Assembly (NCBI GenBank): GCA_945873105.1
Contig: CAMCBW010000022.1
Coordinates: 25,786 to 89,785, forward strand
DNA: 64,000 nucleotides
Reading direction: 5' to 3'
DNA from: Tangfeifania diversioriginum
GTDB taxonomy: Bacteria; Bacteroidota; Bacteroidia; Bacteroidales; Prolixibacteraceae
Positions 17,783 to 27,330 of this stretch are shown here, one piece after another. The translations under genes and the position numbers were made by a program. Under the pieces are notes generated by a model. It had not been told where the DNA came from, searched no databases, and saw only the letters and a program-made list of their open reading frames with translations. Positions within the stretch are counted from its first letter, which is position 1; the number at the start of each line of letters is the position of its first letter.

Positions 17783-19054
17783 TTACAGCATCATTACATT
17801 CCACGGCAAACTCAGTTCCATGTCTTTCCCCCTGAAGAAGATTCCCGTTAGGGTAAGCACAACGAAACAGGTCATGATGAATACAAAGATGGCCTGCACC
17901 AGCTCCGATTTGGTCAATGACTGCTTTTTCAGGAAGAAATGGTAAAAGCCTGCCATGGCCAGCAACAGCAGCAAAAGAGGGACTATCCCGTTGCTGACAA
18001 ATCCTGGTAAAGGTTGCAAAAGTATTTCCAGGTCCAGTAAATATTCGTTCAGCAGGATTCCGAAGATGGTCAGGAGTGCGGCAAATTTGGCTGTTGAAAT
18101 GGATGAACGCTTCCCGCTCTCAGAAATAAACCACACCCCATTGGGCTCCTCCTCATATTTCAGGTAGGGCAGCGCTGCCAAAAAGCAGACCACACATGCT
18201 GGCAGGATAAAGGCAGCCACAAAGGGGTGGAAATGCATCAGCAGCTCCTGGACCCCGGCAAAATACCATGGAGCCTTGGTTGGATTGAGGCTGTAAGTCG
18301 GATTGGCCTTCTCCAGCAGTGGTGCATTGAAAAGCGCTCCAAAGGAGAAGATTACTGCCAGCAGTACCAGGGCCACGATGAACTCCTTAAATACCAGGTT
18401 GGGCACCACCGGGACCATCACCGGCTCCTCCTTCGACGGAGGGACCAGAAGACCTCCCGCTTTCCGCACCTTCCAGAAATGGTAGACCACCAGTATCACC
18501 AACAGCATGGGAAGAACGGCTGTATGAAATGAATAGAAGCTCTGCAGGGTGTTGGCATTTAATTCGTTGCCTCTGATAATGGTGGTCCGGAGGCTCTCCC
18601 CAACCAATGGCAGATAGCCGATAATGTTGGTGCTGACAGTGACAGCCCAGTAGGCCAGCTGGTCCCAGGGAAGGAGATATCCGGTGAAATTCAGGAAGAC
18701 AATCAGCAAAAGCAGTACCAATCCGAACAACCAGTTGGTCTTGCGAAGATCCCGGTAGGCCCCCGTAAAAAAGACACGGAGGAAGTGCAGGAAAGCGATG
18801 AGGAGCAAAAATACCCCACTCCAGTAGTGAATGTTGCGGATAAACTGTCCGAAGATGACCTGATTTTTCAGAAACAGAATGGAATTGTAGGCTTCTGCCG
18901 GAAAGGGGTCGTAATAAAAACGAAGCAATATCCCGGTAAGTAGTTGTAGCACCACCAGCAAAGCAGCCATTCCTCCCAAACCGAATGACCGGTTAAAATC
19001 GAGGGATGCCTCGTTGACTTTCCTGGGATGCAAGTGTAGCAGAACGGCTCTCAT
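17783..19054 (-). CDS. Cytochrome b (fused b6/subunit IV type) of a quinol oxidoreductase
   Basis: A 423-residue integral membrane protein with about ten hydrophobic segments, long enough to combine the b6-like N-terminal half and the subunit-IV-like C-terminal half, with extra helices at the end. Haem ligands: His76 and His90, then His177 and His192. The 15-residue spacing of the second pair is that of b6-type rather than mitochondrial-type cytochrome b. The Qo-site motif, usually PEWY, reads APWY here (in KAPWYFAGVQELL), so the conserved glutamate is missing; this variant is known in other bacterial cytochromes b. With Rieske it should oxidise menaquinol. It starts 3 bases after the stop of the barrel gene at 19058. 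Confidence 0.95.
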   Translation of the reverse strand: MRAVLLHLHPRKVNEASLDFNRSFGLGGMAALLVVLQLLTGILLRFYYDPFPAEAYNSILFLKNQVIFGQFIRNIHYWSGVFLLLIAFLHFLRVFFTGAYRDLRKTNWLFGLVLLLLIVFLNFTGYLLPWDQLAYWAVTVSTNIIGYLPLVGESLRTTIIRGNELNANTLQSFYSFHTAVLPMLLVILVVYHFWKVRKAGGLLVPPSKEEPVMVPVVPNLVFKEFIVALVLLAVIFSFGALFNAPLLEKANPTYSLNPTKAPWYFAGVQELLMHFHPFVAAFILPACVVCFLAALPYLKYEEEPNGVWFISESGKRSSISTAKFAALLTIFGILLNEYLLDLEILLQPLPGFVSNGIVPLLLLLLAMAGFYHFFLKKQSLTKSELVQAIFVFIMTCFVVLTLTGIFFRGKDMELSLPWNVMML

Positions 19055-19057
19055 AGG

Positions 19058-19936
19058 TTAATGCTTCCAGGTTTTCTTGCCAAAAGTATAGGTCAGTCCA
19101 AGGGCCGGCCCATTGTACCCCCAATCAAAATGGGCCTCCGCATCTGGTTTAACTACATCCACGCTGAAATTCAGTCCGGCATACCCCAGGGAGAGATTCA
19201 ATTTGTCAACGATTTTGTAGATAAAGTGTAGATTGTAGGTCAAAATACTTCCGGAAACTTCTCCTACGGTTAAGGCAAGATAGTTGACATCAAAATTTAG
19301 GGCAAGCCGATTGCTGACAGCATAACCACCCCAGAGGCCCAGATCGGGCAAGGGAGCCGTAAATCCGTAATCATTGCCCGCTGATTTATCCAGGTTTTCA
19401 GCAGTCAGTGAGATACCAACCTTGCCACCGACAAGGTGTGTTCCCACCAATACCCCCAATTCTAGTTTTGGCTTTGAGACAATGGCATAGCCATAGGAGA
19501 CCTGGTAGATGGCGGTGTTGAAGAAGCTTTTTACAGTTGCATCCACTGGATAGATCTGGCCATTGAAGTTGATCTCTTTGTCCAACCGGTAAGTGGAATT
19601 CCTTGGAATATTGTAATAGTTGAGTCCAAGACGCGAACGACGGGTAATGCGCCACTGCAATTCGCCGAGGAAGGTTCCATGGGTTGATTTAAAACCGAGG
19701 TCTTTTTCAAAATCAACTTCTGTACCTTGTCGGCCCCCATTCACGCCGATCTGAATATCGGTATTGGAAATAGGCAGGAAAAAGCCTCCGGTCAAACGAA
19801 AACGCTCCACAAACCAGGGAGCAGTTTTAATATCGGTGGATGAATTGCCGCTGTCTTTGGCAGTAGAACCCTTTGACCGTGCCTGGACAGTCAGGGTAAA
19901 AATTAACAACAAAAGTAAAGCGTAATGAAATCGCAT
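19058..19936 (-). CDS. Outer-membrane beta-barrel protein at the head of the cytochrome operon
   Basis: A 292-residue protein with a signal peptide (MRFHYALLLLLIFTLTVQA). The mature part is rich in alternating hydrophobic and aromatic beta strands (for example FLGELQWRITRRSRLGLNYY, LALNFDVNYLALT) and closes with a strand ending LGLTYTFGKKTWKH. The pattern suggests an outer-membrane barrel of roughly 8-12 strands. It is not a recognised decahaem-type porin and has no haem motif. The 3-base gap to cytochrome b makes it part of the same transcript, so a role linked to the cytochrome complex is likely but unknown. Confidence 0.75.
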   Translation of the reverse strand: MRFHYALLLLLIFTLTVQARSKGSTAKDSGNSSTDIKTAPWFVERFRLTGGFFLPISNTDIQIGVNGGRQGTEVDFEKDLGFKSTHGTFLGELQWRITRRSRLGLNYYNIPRNSTYRLDKEINFNGQIYPVDATVKSFFNTAIYQVSYGYAIVSKPKLELGVLVGTHLVGGKVGISLTAENLDKSAGNDYGFTAPLPDLGLWGGYAVSNRLALNFDVNYLALTVGEVSGSILTYNLHFIYKIVDKLNLSLGYAGLNFSVDVVKPDAEAHFDWGYNGPALGLTYTFGKKTWKH

Positions 19937-20121
19937 GATTGAATAGTTGTTTGATTGGCTTAAATATTTCTGTTGACAGAATAAAAGTACTACAGTTTTC
20001 CATTTTAAGAATTCTTTCCCTTATTTCTTTCCATAAATTTGCCGTTAGGCAGAACCTCCGGTTGGAAAGTACCGTATAATAAGTTTTACACAGGGATCCC
20101 TGAATATCATAAAGTATTAAA

Positions 20122-21855
20122 GTGCAGAAAGTAACAGGAAAGCCAGCGAAGCCCAACATATTTGCAGTCTTAAAGCCCTACCGGCTCATGATCAGCGGAC
20201 TGGTAGGTTTTGCCCTGTTGAGCAATGCTGCCAACCTGGTGATTCCCAAAATCATTTCGCACGGGATTGATGATTTTTCGGTGGGCATCTTTGATTACCA
20301 AAAAATAATCCTTGAATTCCTTGTCGCATCCTTCGTTATTTTCCTTTTCGCTTTCTTGCAGGGATTGGTGCAGACCTATGCTTCTGAACAGGTAGCACGG
20401 GACCTCCGCTCCAACCTGACAGCCAAAATAAGCCGGCAGAGTTATGCCTTTGTTCAGGAGGCCAACCCTTCCAAACTATTGACCAACCTCACCTCCGACA
20501 TTGATTCTATCAAGGTTTTTGTCTCGATGGCCATTGCCTCGCTTGCCTCTTCCATCTTCATCATCCTGGCTGCCACCGTACTGCTGCTTTCGATCAACTG
20601 GAGACTGGCACTGGCCGTTCTGACGATTATCCCGGTCATCAGTGTGGCGTTCTTCCTGGTTTTTCGGAAGGTCAGGGTATTGTTCAAAAAGAGCAGGGAG
20701 GTGATCGACTGGCTCAACAAGGTCATCAACGAAAGTATCATGGGTGCAGCACTGGTGAGGGTACTGAATTCGCAGGCGCTCGAATATGGGAAGTTCATGG
20801 ATGCCAATACCCAGGCCCGGAATCTGGGGATGTCGATTCTCAAACTTTTTGCCACGCTGATACCCATTGTGGTGTTCGTGAGCAACATGGCCTCCCTGAC
20901 CATATTGGCACTGGGGGGGCATTTTGTGATCAATGGTTCCATGTCGCTGGGTGATTTTGCCGCATTCAATGCCTACCTGGTCATACTGATTTTTCCCATT
21001 ATCATCATTGGTTTTATCAGCAACTTCATGGTACAGGCCTCTGTATCCTATGGCAGGATTTGTGAAGTACTCGACGCCCCGGAGACAAAAGAGCGCGGAA
21101 CTGTAACCACCCCTTTGCTGGGACAGGTGGAGCTCCGGGATGTCTCCGTCTTTTACGGAGAGAAACCGGTGTTGCAAAATGTTTCCATGGAGTTGAAACC
21201 GGGGACCAAAACTGCCATCATAGGTCCGACAGCGGCAGGCAAGACGCAGTTGTTGTTTCTGCTGACCGGACTGATTCGTCCCTCCAGCGGCACTGTCTTG
21301 TTTGATGGGGTTAACCTCGATGAATACCACAAGGAGGATTTCCAGCACCAGATAGGATTTGTCTTTCAGGATAGCATCATCTTCAACATGAGCCTGAGGG
21401 AAAACATTGCTTTCAACGAAAAGGTAACCGGCGAGTCGTTTGCAAAGGCAGTTGAAACGGCCGAGCTGACAGATTTTATTGCCTCCCTTCCGCTGGGTTT
21501 GGACACCATCGTGAGTGAAAGGGGAACCTCACTCTCCGGCGGACAAAAGCAACGGATCATGCTGGCCAGGGCGTTGGCACTCCATCCGAAGATTTTGTTG
21601 CTGGATGATTTTACGGCCAGGGTCGACAACCTGACAGAGGAAAAGATTCTCGGGAATGTGGCTAAAAACTACCCCGGGATTACCCTCCTCTCCGTTACCC
21701 AGAAGATTGCCTCTGTCATGAATTATGGCCAGATTATCCTGCTCGAAGAGGGAGAGATCCTGGCCAGGGGAAGCCATGATTCATTGATGGAGAGTTGTCC
21801 CGAATATGTGCAGATTTTTAACTCCCAACGCAGCACCAACCGTTATGAAGTATAA
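20122..21855 (+). CDS. ABC exporter half-transporter with degenerate ATPase site (subunit 1)
   Basis: A 577-residue type-IV ABC exporter: six-helix membrane domain (about 20-310) fused to an ATPase domain. Walker A is GPTAAGKT (368-375) and the signature LSGGQ is canonical (471-475), but the Walker B end reads LLLDDF, with Asp496 where the catalytic Glu belongs, and the switch-loop His is replaced by Gln527 (VTQKI). These are marks of the degenerate-site half of a heterodimeric exporter. The start is GTG. A -7-like TAAATTTG lies at 20034-20041. The next gene overlaps by 11 bases and supplies the complementary half. The exported substrate (drug, lipid or peptide) is unknown. Confidence 0.93.
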   Translation: MQKVTGKPAKPNIFAVLKPYRLMISGLVGFALLSNAANLVIPKIISHGIDDFSVGIFDYQKIILEFLVASFVIFLFAFLQGLVQTYASEQVARDLRSNLTAKISRQSYAFVQEANPSKLLTNLTSDIDSIKVFVSMAIASLASSIFIILAATVLLLSINWRLALAVLTIIPVISVAFFLVFRKVRVLFKKSREVIDWLNKVINESIMGAALVRVLNSQALEYGKFMDANTQARNLGMSILKLFATLIPIVVFVSNMASLTILALGGHFVINGSMSLGDFAAFNAYLVILIFPIIIIGFISNFMVQASVSYGRICEVLDAPETKERGTVTTPLLGQVELRDVSVFYGEKPVLQNVSMELKPGTKTAIIGPTAAGKTQLLFLLTGLIRPSSGTVLFDGVNLDEYHKEDFQHQIGFVFQDSIIFNMSLRENIAFNEKVTGESFAKAVETAELTDFIASLPLGLDTIVSERGTSLSGGQKQRIMLARALALHPKILLLDDFTARVDNLTEEKILGNVAKNYPGITLLSVTQKIASVMNYGQIILLEEGEILARGSHDSLMESCPEYVQIFNSQRSTNRYEV

Positions 21856-23611
21856 CCTCAACCTCAAGAAGGAGCTGCAGCCCAACCAGAAAATTGGTAC
21901 GGCGGCCATCCTCAGGCAGTTGCTCAAGTTGGTGGGAGAGGAGCGTCAGAGTCTTTTCATCGCCATGTTCTTTATCTTCATCAATGCCGCTTTAAACCTT
22001 GTCGGGCCTTACCTGATGGGGTATGCAGTGGATCATTTCGTGGTAACGAAACAGTATGACGGAGTAGTTCGATACGCCATCATCCTTTTTGGGGTCTACT
22101 CCCTGGCGATGGTGAGCGGTTATTCGCAGACCCAGCTGATGGGCAGGGTCGGGCAGCGGATGCTCTACAACCTGCGCAATTCGGTCTTTACCAAATTGCA
22201 GGAGCTGCCGATTGATTTTTTCAACCAGAACAAGGCAGGAGACCTGATATCCAGGGTCAACAATGATACAGACAAGATCAATCAGTTTTTTTCACAATCG
22301 CTCGTACAGTTTATCAGCAGTATCTTTACCATGATTGGAGCCGGCATATTCCTGCTCTCCATCAACCTGAAACTGGGCATAGCAGCCTTGCTGCCGGCCC
22401 TTTTACTCTGGTTTTTCACCAAAAGCATATCCCCCTGGGTAAAAAACCGAAATTCGGTGAACATGAAAAGCACCGGGAGTCTGAGTGCAGAAATACAGGA
22501 GAGCCTCCATAATTTTAAAGTAATCGTTGCTTTCAACCGCAGGGATTATTTTCGCAAAAGATTTGAAGAGGTCAATGCGGAAAACTACAAAAGTGCAGTA
22601 GGAGCCGGCATCGCCAACAATATTTTTACCCCGGTCTACGGTTTCTTTTCCGCCATTGGCCAATTGGTAGTTCTGACCTTTGGGATTTACCTGATTTCTA
22701 CAGGTGAGTTTAGTATCGGATTGCTGATCAGCTTTTTGGCCTACATCTTTCAGTTTTACAATCCATTGAGGCAGATTGCCGCCCTCTGGGCCAATTTTCA
22801 GGTAGCACTTGCCGGTTGGGACCGGATTTCCCAGATTCTGGAGATGGAAAGCAACCTGAAGATAACAGCAAAAAAAGCCAAGGAGAAGAGTCAATTCCTG
22901 TTGTCATTCCGCAATGTTACCTTTGCCTACAACACCGGGAATGATATCCTGAAGGAGGTCAGCTTTGATCTTGAACGGGGTAAAACCTACGCCTTCGTGG
23001 GCCCCACCGGTGGTGGAAAGACCACTACTGCCTCCTTGATGGCAAGGCTCTACGATCCGACTGAGGGGCAGATTGTGTTCAATGGCCAGGATATCCGCTC
23101 CATAACGCCCGAAACCAGAAGCTCTGCCATTGGTTTTATCCTGCAGGAGCCTTTTCTCTTCAGCGGAACCATCCGGGAGAATATCCTCTATGGCAACCTG
23201 CGTTACAAGGATTGCTCGGATGAGGAGCTGTTGGTGGTGCTGCAAAAGGCAGGATTGGCGGGTTTGCTGGAAAGGTTTGAGGGAGGACTGGCTACGGTGA
23301 TCAACTCTTCCGGTGATGGTATTAGTTTGGGACAGAAGCAATTGATTGCATTTATCCGGGTGGTGCTGCGCAGACCCGTGCTGCTCATTCTGGATGAAGC
23401 CACTGCCAACATTGATACGGTTACCGAACAGTTGCTGGAAGAGGTCCTGGATAAATTGCCGGAATGTACCACCCGGATCATCATTGCCCATCGTCTGAAT
23501 ACCATCGAGAATGCGGATGAGATCTTTTTTGTCAATGCAGGATCCGTTACCAGGGCCGGTTCCCTGCAGGATGCAGTCAAACTGCTGCTCCACGGGAAAA
23601 GGGAGAGTTAG
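21845..23611 (+). CDS. ABC exporter half-transporter with catalytic Glu (subunit 2)
   Basis: A 588-residue partner of the preceding gene. ATG 21845 (MKYNLNL) is preferred over an in-frame ATG at 21806 deep inside the upstream gene; it gives an 11-base overlap. Six membrane helices are followed by an ATPase domain with Walker A GPTGGGKT (386-393), an intact catalytic Glu518 (LILDEAT) and switch-loop His (AHRL), but a degenerate signature SLGQK (494-498) in place of SGGQ. In the heterodimer, its weak signature faces the defective Walker B of subunit 1, and its good Walker B faces subunit 1's canonical LSGGQ, giving one working and one degenerate ATP site. Confidence 0.93.
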   Translation: MKYNLNLKKELQPNQKIGTAAILRQLLKLVGEERQSLFIAMFFIFINAALNLVGPYLMGYAVDHFVVTKQYDGVVRYAIILFGVYSLAMVSGYSQTQLMGRVGQRMLYNLRNSVFTKLQELPIDFFNQNKAGDLISRVNNDTDKINQFFSQSLVQFISSIFTMIGAGIFLLSINLKLGIAALLPALLLWFFTKSISPWVKNRNSVNMKSTGSLSAEIQESLHNFKVIVAFNRRDYFRKRFEEVNAENYKSAVGAGIANNIFTPVYGFFSAIGQLVVLTFGIYLISTGEFSIGLLISFLAYIFQFYNPLRQIAALWANFQVALAGWDRISQILEMESNLKITAKKAKEKSQFLLSFRNVTFAYNTGNDILKEVSFDLERGKTYAFVGPTGGGKTTTASLMARLYDPTEGQIVFNGQDIRSITPETRSSAIGFILQEPFLFSGTIRENILYGNLRYKDCSDEELLVVLQKAGLAGLLERFEGGLATVINSSGDGISLGQKQLIAFIRVVLRRPVLLILDEATANIDTVTEQLLEEVLDKLPECTTRIIIAHRLNTIENADEIFFVNAGSVTRAGSLQDAVKLLLHGKRES

Positions 23612-23837
23612 TGGCAGGCTGATGGTTGAATCTCTTTAAAAATCAATACATTTACCTGACATTAACCAGATCGGATAGGGAAAGGAAAAATATCCGGCCG
23701 ATTTTTTGGTCTTCCCGAAATATTTTTTAGTTTTGAAAAAACATCACAGAAGTTACCTATGAATATTTGATCATTCACGATTCAAGGGGGTGATTTCATT
23801 GGAAAATCCATCGAAAAACAATTTGTCTAACACCTTA

Positions 23838-24503
23838 ATGCTTAAATTTATGAAGAGAGTTGCCTTAGTTTTATTTATGATCCTTGGTTTTATATCACTT
23901 TTTGCCCAGGAATCCATCAAGTTACAGAATGCCGGAAACGATGCATTGAAAGCCAAAGATTACGCCGGGGCACTTTCAAATTACGAAAAAGCGATGGCGG
24001 TATGGGGTACTGCTCCTGTTGATTCCATCATGTTTTACAATTGCGGTATCTGCGCCATTCAGGTAAAGGATTTTGACAAGGCAATCAAATACTTCGAGCT
24101 TGCGGCCAAACACAACTACAAGGCAGAAGCCGCACTTTTGAATGTCGCGCGCATATACAAAATGCAAAAAAACAACGATGCCTATTTGAAAACAATCAAC
24201 GACGGCATCGCCAAATACCCTGCCAATACCGCTTTTAAGGCAGAGCTTGCAACAACTTTCCTGATGGAAGGAGTCAACCGTTACAACAAGGGCAACACCT
24301 TGTTGAAGGCTGCTGTGGATAAAATCAATGCCAAGAAGTACAAGGATGCCAAAGATCCCGGATACATAGCTGAAGTTGCCAGTGCCAAAAAGGAGTTTAC
24401 GGAAGCCATTCCTTCCTTCGACAAGGCTATCGAGCTCAACCCGGCCGATACCAAGGCTCCTGAGCTGAAAGCAGCTTGTGAAAAGCAGGTGAAGGCGCTG
24501 TAG
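23838..24503 (+). CDS. Secreted tetratricopeptide-repeat protein
   Basis: A 221-residue protein from ATG 23838; ATG 23850 (MKRVALVLF) is an equally good start and a GTG at 23790 is less likely. A signal peptide ends near SLFAQ. Two to four TPR units follow (AGNDALKAKDYAGALSNYEKAM, YNCGICAIQVKDFDKAIKYFELA, and a C-terminal ASAKKEFTEAIPSFDKAIELNP). It probably sits in the periplasm or on the envelope as a protein-interaction scaffold. It stands alone, with a strong terminator 34 bases downstream. The function is unknown. Confidence 0.8.
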   Translation: MLKFMKRVALVLFMILGFISLFAQESIKLQNAGNDALKAKDYAGALSNYEKAMAVWGTAPVDSIMFYNCGICAIQVKDFDKAIKYFELAAKHNYKAEAALLNVARIYKMQKNNDAYLKTINDGIAKYPANTAFKAELATTFLMEGVNRYNKGNTLLKAAVDKINAKKYKDAKDPGYIAEVASAKKEFTEAIPSFDKAIELNPADTKAPELKAACEKQVKAL

Positions 24504-24536
24504 CACTAGTATGTAAAATTTTTTACATCGCTGGAA

Positions 24537-24569
24537 GAGGCTGAAATTGAGAGATTTCAGCCTCTTTTT
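24537..24569 (+). terminator. Rho-independent terminator after the TPR gene
   Basis: An 11-bp perfect stem, GAGGCTGAAAT (24537-24547) with ATTTCAGCCTC (24554-24564), a 6-base loop and a five-T run. Confidence 0.85.
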
Positions 24570-24732
24570 GTTGATGATTCTGCAAATTGGTTGGGATCAA
24601 TAATTTTCTTCCTTCTTCTTTTCCTATATTTTTTTAAATATCTTTAAAGAGTGTTGGATGAGACGCTGTGTATGAATCAGATTGATCTCATTGATCACCA
24701 TTTTAGGGAAGACCAAATTAACCATCGTCGGA

Positions 24733-25893
24733 ATGAATTCACGCGAAAGAATCTTAAAGACACTCAACCATGAGGAGCCCGACCGGGTTCCATTTGACCT
24801 CGCCGGATCTACCTGGACCGGAATCACCAACGGTGCTTACCAAAAGCTGCTGCAACATCTTCATCTCCCGGTTGAAGAGCCTGTCTGGGCCGATGTGATC
24901 CAGCAAATAGTGGTTCCTTCACCTTTGGTGCTGGATCTTCTCCGGGTAGATACAAGGGGTTTGTTGCCCTTGACCAGCCACAACTGGAATGTATACGAAA
25001 AGCTGACCGATTCGGGTGCCAATTGGGAGTACCAGGATGAATGGAACTTCACCCACCATTTCCCCAAAAAGGATGGTCACTGGTTCTCGCTGGTAAAGAA
25101 TCCCATGGAACATCTTGCTGAACCTTCTGAAAGTGATATTCTTCATTTCAAGTGGCCTTTTGCTGCAGACAAGAGACGGATTGCAGGCCTGCGCGAAAAG
25201 GCCCTCCAATTCAGGGAACAGGGAAAATTGGTGATGATCAAGGGGCTTTGCGCAGGCGTTTTTGAGATGCAGCAAAGGGTGAGAGGTATGACCAATGCCA
25301 TGATGGACCCTTTTATGTTTCCTGAATTTTCAGATCAACTGATTGGCAAAATTGCCGACCTGAAAATCGAATTTTGGGAAATGGTGCTGGCCGAATTGGG
25401 AGATGTGGTGGATGTTGTCGCCGAGGGTGATGATTACGGCACACAAGATTCACAATTGATAGCACCCGATCATTTCAGGGAGCAATACAAACCCCACATG
25501 GGCAGGGTCATCTCAGCCATGAGAAGCAATGCCCCAAATGCAAAGGTGATGTTTCACTCTTGTGGAAACGTGCGGCCGATCATTCCTGATTTCATTGAAA
25601 TGGGCATCGATATCCTGAATCCGGTGCACATCACCGCGACAGGCATGGAGCCAATTCAGCTGAAGAAAGATTTTGGCCGCGACATTGTCTTTTGGGGTGG
25701 AGGAGTGGATACCCAGAAGGTACTCCCTACCTCTTCGCCGGAAGAGGTTGCCGACAACGTTAAGAAAAATATAGAGGCGCTCGCACCCGGAGGTGGATTT
25801 GTCTTTGCAACAGTGCACAACATGCAAAGTGAAGTTCCGCCTGGCAACATCATGGCAATGTTGGAAACCCTTCATAAATACGGCAAATATTAA
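24733..25893 (+). CDS. UroD-family methyltransferase-like protein (1)
   Basis: A 386-residue protein of the uroporphyrinogen-decarboxylase superfamily, started at ATG 24733 (MNSRERILKTLNHEEPDRVPFD), the usual opening of the branch that includes corrinoid methyltransferases such as MtaA. A GTG-type extension to 24682 is not family-like. The Zn-site motif HSCG is present (His275, Cys277), but near the C-terminus the expected third Cys is absent; the segment reads ATVHNMQSEVPPGN. It lacks the substrate-site features of true UroD and there is no haem-synthesis context. It opens a four-gene run with a Gfo/Idh/MocA oxidoreductase, an MFS importer and a second UroD-like gene, suggesting catabolism of a small, perhaps methylated, compound (inference). 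Confidence 0.85.
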   Translation: MNSRERILKTLNHEEPDRVPFDLAGSTWTGITNGAYQKLLQHLHLPVEEPVWADVIQQIVVPSPLVLDLLRVDTRGLLPLTSHNWNVYEKLTDSGANWEYQDEWNFTHHFPKKDGHWFSLVKNPMEHLAEPSESDILHFKWPFAADKRRIAGLREKALQFREQGKLVMIKGLCAGVFEMQQRVRGMTNAMMDPFMFPEFSDQLIGKIADLKIEFWEMVLAELGDVVDVVAEGDDYGTQDSQLIAPDHFREQYKPHMGRVISAMRSNAPNAKVMFHSCGNVRPIIPDFIEMGIDILNPVHITATGMEPIQLKKDFGRDIVFWGGGVDTQKVLPTSSPEEVADNVKKNIEALAPGGGFVFATVHNMQSEVPPGNIMAMLETLHKYGKY

Positions 25894-25913
25894 CCAAACT
25901 AAAATAACAGAAA

Positions 25914-27272
25914 ATGAACCGCAAAGAGTTTATCAAAAGAAATGGTATCGCTGCAATAGGTGCAATGATCGTTCCGACCATCGTTCCTTCAAATGTTTTT
26001 GGGAAGTCGGCACCGAGTAACAAAATCAATGTCGGCATGATCGGTGTAGGCCGTCAGGCTGTCCATGCCAACCTGAAGAATGGATTCCTGAAGCTTGACA
26101 ATTGCCGGGTGGTGGCCATCAATGATGTTGATTCGTGGCGCCTGGAGAATGCGGCAAATGTGATCAATCAAGCGTATTCCTCTAATTCAGGATCGGGAGT
26201 GAAGAGCTATGGCGATTACCGTGAGGTCATTGCCCACAAGGGTGTGGATGCAATCATGGTCTCTACCCCGGATCATTGGCATGCACCGGCTGGAATTGCT
26301 GCAGCCTTGGCCGGCAAACACATTTCGGTGGAGAAGGCTTTGTCTGTTAGCTATTCACACAGCCGTGCCCTGATAGAAGCGGTAAAATACAAGGGGGTTC
26401 ACAACCGGCTGGACAGCGAATTCCGCTCCCTGCCGCATTTCTGGAAAACAATTGAGATCGTTCACAATGAGGTGATCGGGAAGCTTAAATCTGTGAAGGT
26501 GGGTGTGCCTTCCGAGTTATCCGGTAGTGCTGTCGGTCCGCAACCAGAGATGGAGATTCCCAAAGAACTGAATTATGACATGTGGCTGGGGACTGCCTTT
26601 CCGGCTCCCTTCACCCGTACACGTGTTCACGATTCACATACCATTGACACCCGTCCCGGATGGCTAAGAAATGAAGATTACAGCAATGGCATGATCACCA
26701 ACTGGGGTGCGCATCTCTGCGATATCGCCCTGTGGGGTATGAAGAAAGAGTTGGAACTGCCAGTTTCGGTGTTGGGTACAGGGAAATTTACCCAAGGGTT
26801 GTGGAATTCCATCGAATCCTTTGATATCGCCTACAAATATGCCGACGGAATGACCATGAATTATTCCATAGATAAACCTTATGTGAGGTTTGAGGGTGAC
26901 AGGGGTTGGATTAAAATCAGCTACCCGGATATGATAGAGGTCAGTGACCCTTCCATTCTCAAATACGTGCCCGGACCGAATGAGGTATCCTACAAAGATA
27001 CCCTGACCGATAAGGCAGACTTCCTGCGTTCCATCGAGACAGGCAAGAAGACGCTTGAGCCACTCGAAGTTGGTCACAATGTTTACTTTACTACGCTCAT
27101 GGGATTGATCGCCATCAAACAGGGAACCGAACTGAACTGGGATGCTTCCGCCAACAAATTCAAGAACAATACGGCTGCGGATGCCATGCTTTTCAGACCT
27201 ATCCGTGAAAAATGGCTGGATAAGAATGTGGCCGACTGGATGAATAAATACCAGCAGGTCACTTTAAAATAG
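25914..27272 (+). CDS. Gfo/Idh/MocA-family oxidoreductase, exported
   Basis: A 452-residue NAD(P)-dependent dehydrogenase-like protein. The N-terminus (NRKEFIKRNGIAAIGAMIVP) is a hydrophobic export signal lacking a strict twin arginine. The nucleotide-binding turn is VGMIGVGRQAVHANL (about 40-54). The typical STPDHWHAPA and EKALSVSYSHSRALIEA segments follow, where the Lys of EKA is the usual catalytic/cofactor residue. The C-terminal half is the alpha/beta substrate domain. Exported members with similar signals are abundant in Bacteroidota and often act on sugars or glycosides. It lies 20 bases after the first UroD-like gene and 58 before the MFS gene. The substrate is unknown. Confidence 0.9.
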   Translation: MNRKEFIKRNGIAAIGAMIVPTIVPSNVFGKSAPSNKINVGMIGVGRQAVHANLKNGFLKLDNCRVVAINDVDSWRLENAANVINQAYSSNSGSGVKSYGDYREVIAHKGVDAIMVSTPDHWHAPAGIAAALAGKHISVEKALSVSYSHSRALIEAVKYKGVHNRLDSEFRSLPHFWKTIEIVHNEVIGKLKSVKVGVPSELSGSAVGPQPEMEIPKELNYDMWLGTAFPAPFTRTRVHDSHTIDTRPGWLRNEDYSNGMITNWGAHLCDIALWGMKKELELPVSVLGTGKFTQGLWNSIESFDIAYKYADGMTMNYSIDKPYVRFEGDRGWIKISYPDMIEVSDPSILKYVPGPNEVSYKDTLTDKADFLRSIETGKKTLEPLEVGHNVYFTTLMGLIAIKQGTELNWDASANKFKNNTAADAMLFRPIREKWLDKNVADWMNKYQQVTLK

Positions 27273-27330
27273 TCTTGGGTCAACTCCGACCAGATAAAAC
27301 ATCCTTCAGTGAAAGATATACATCCGGCAA

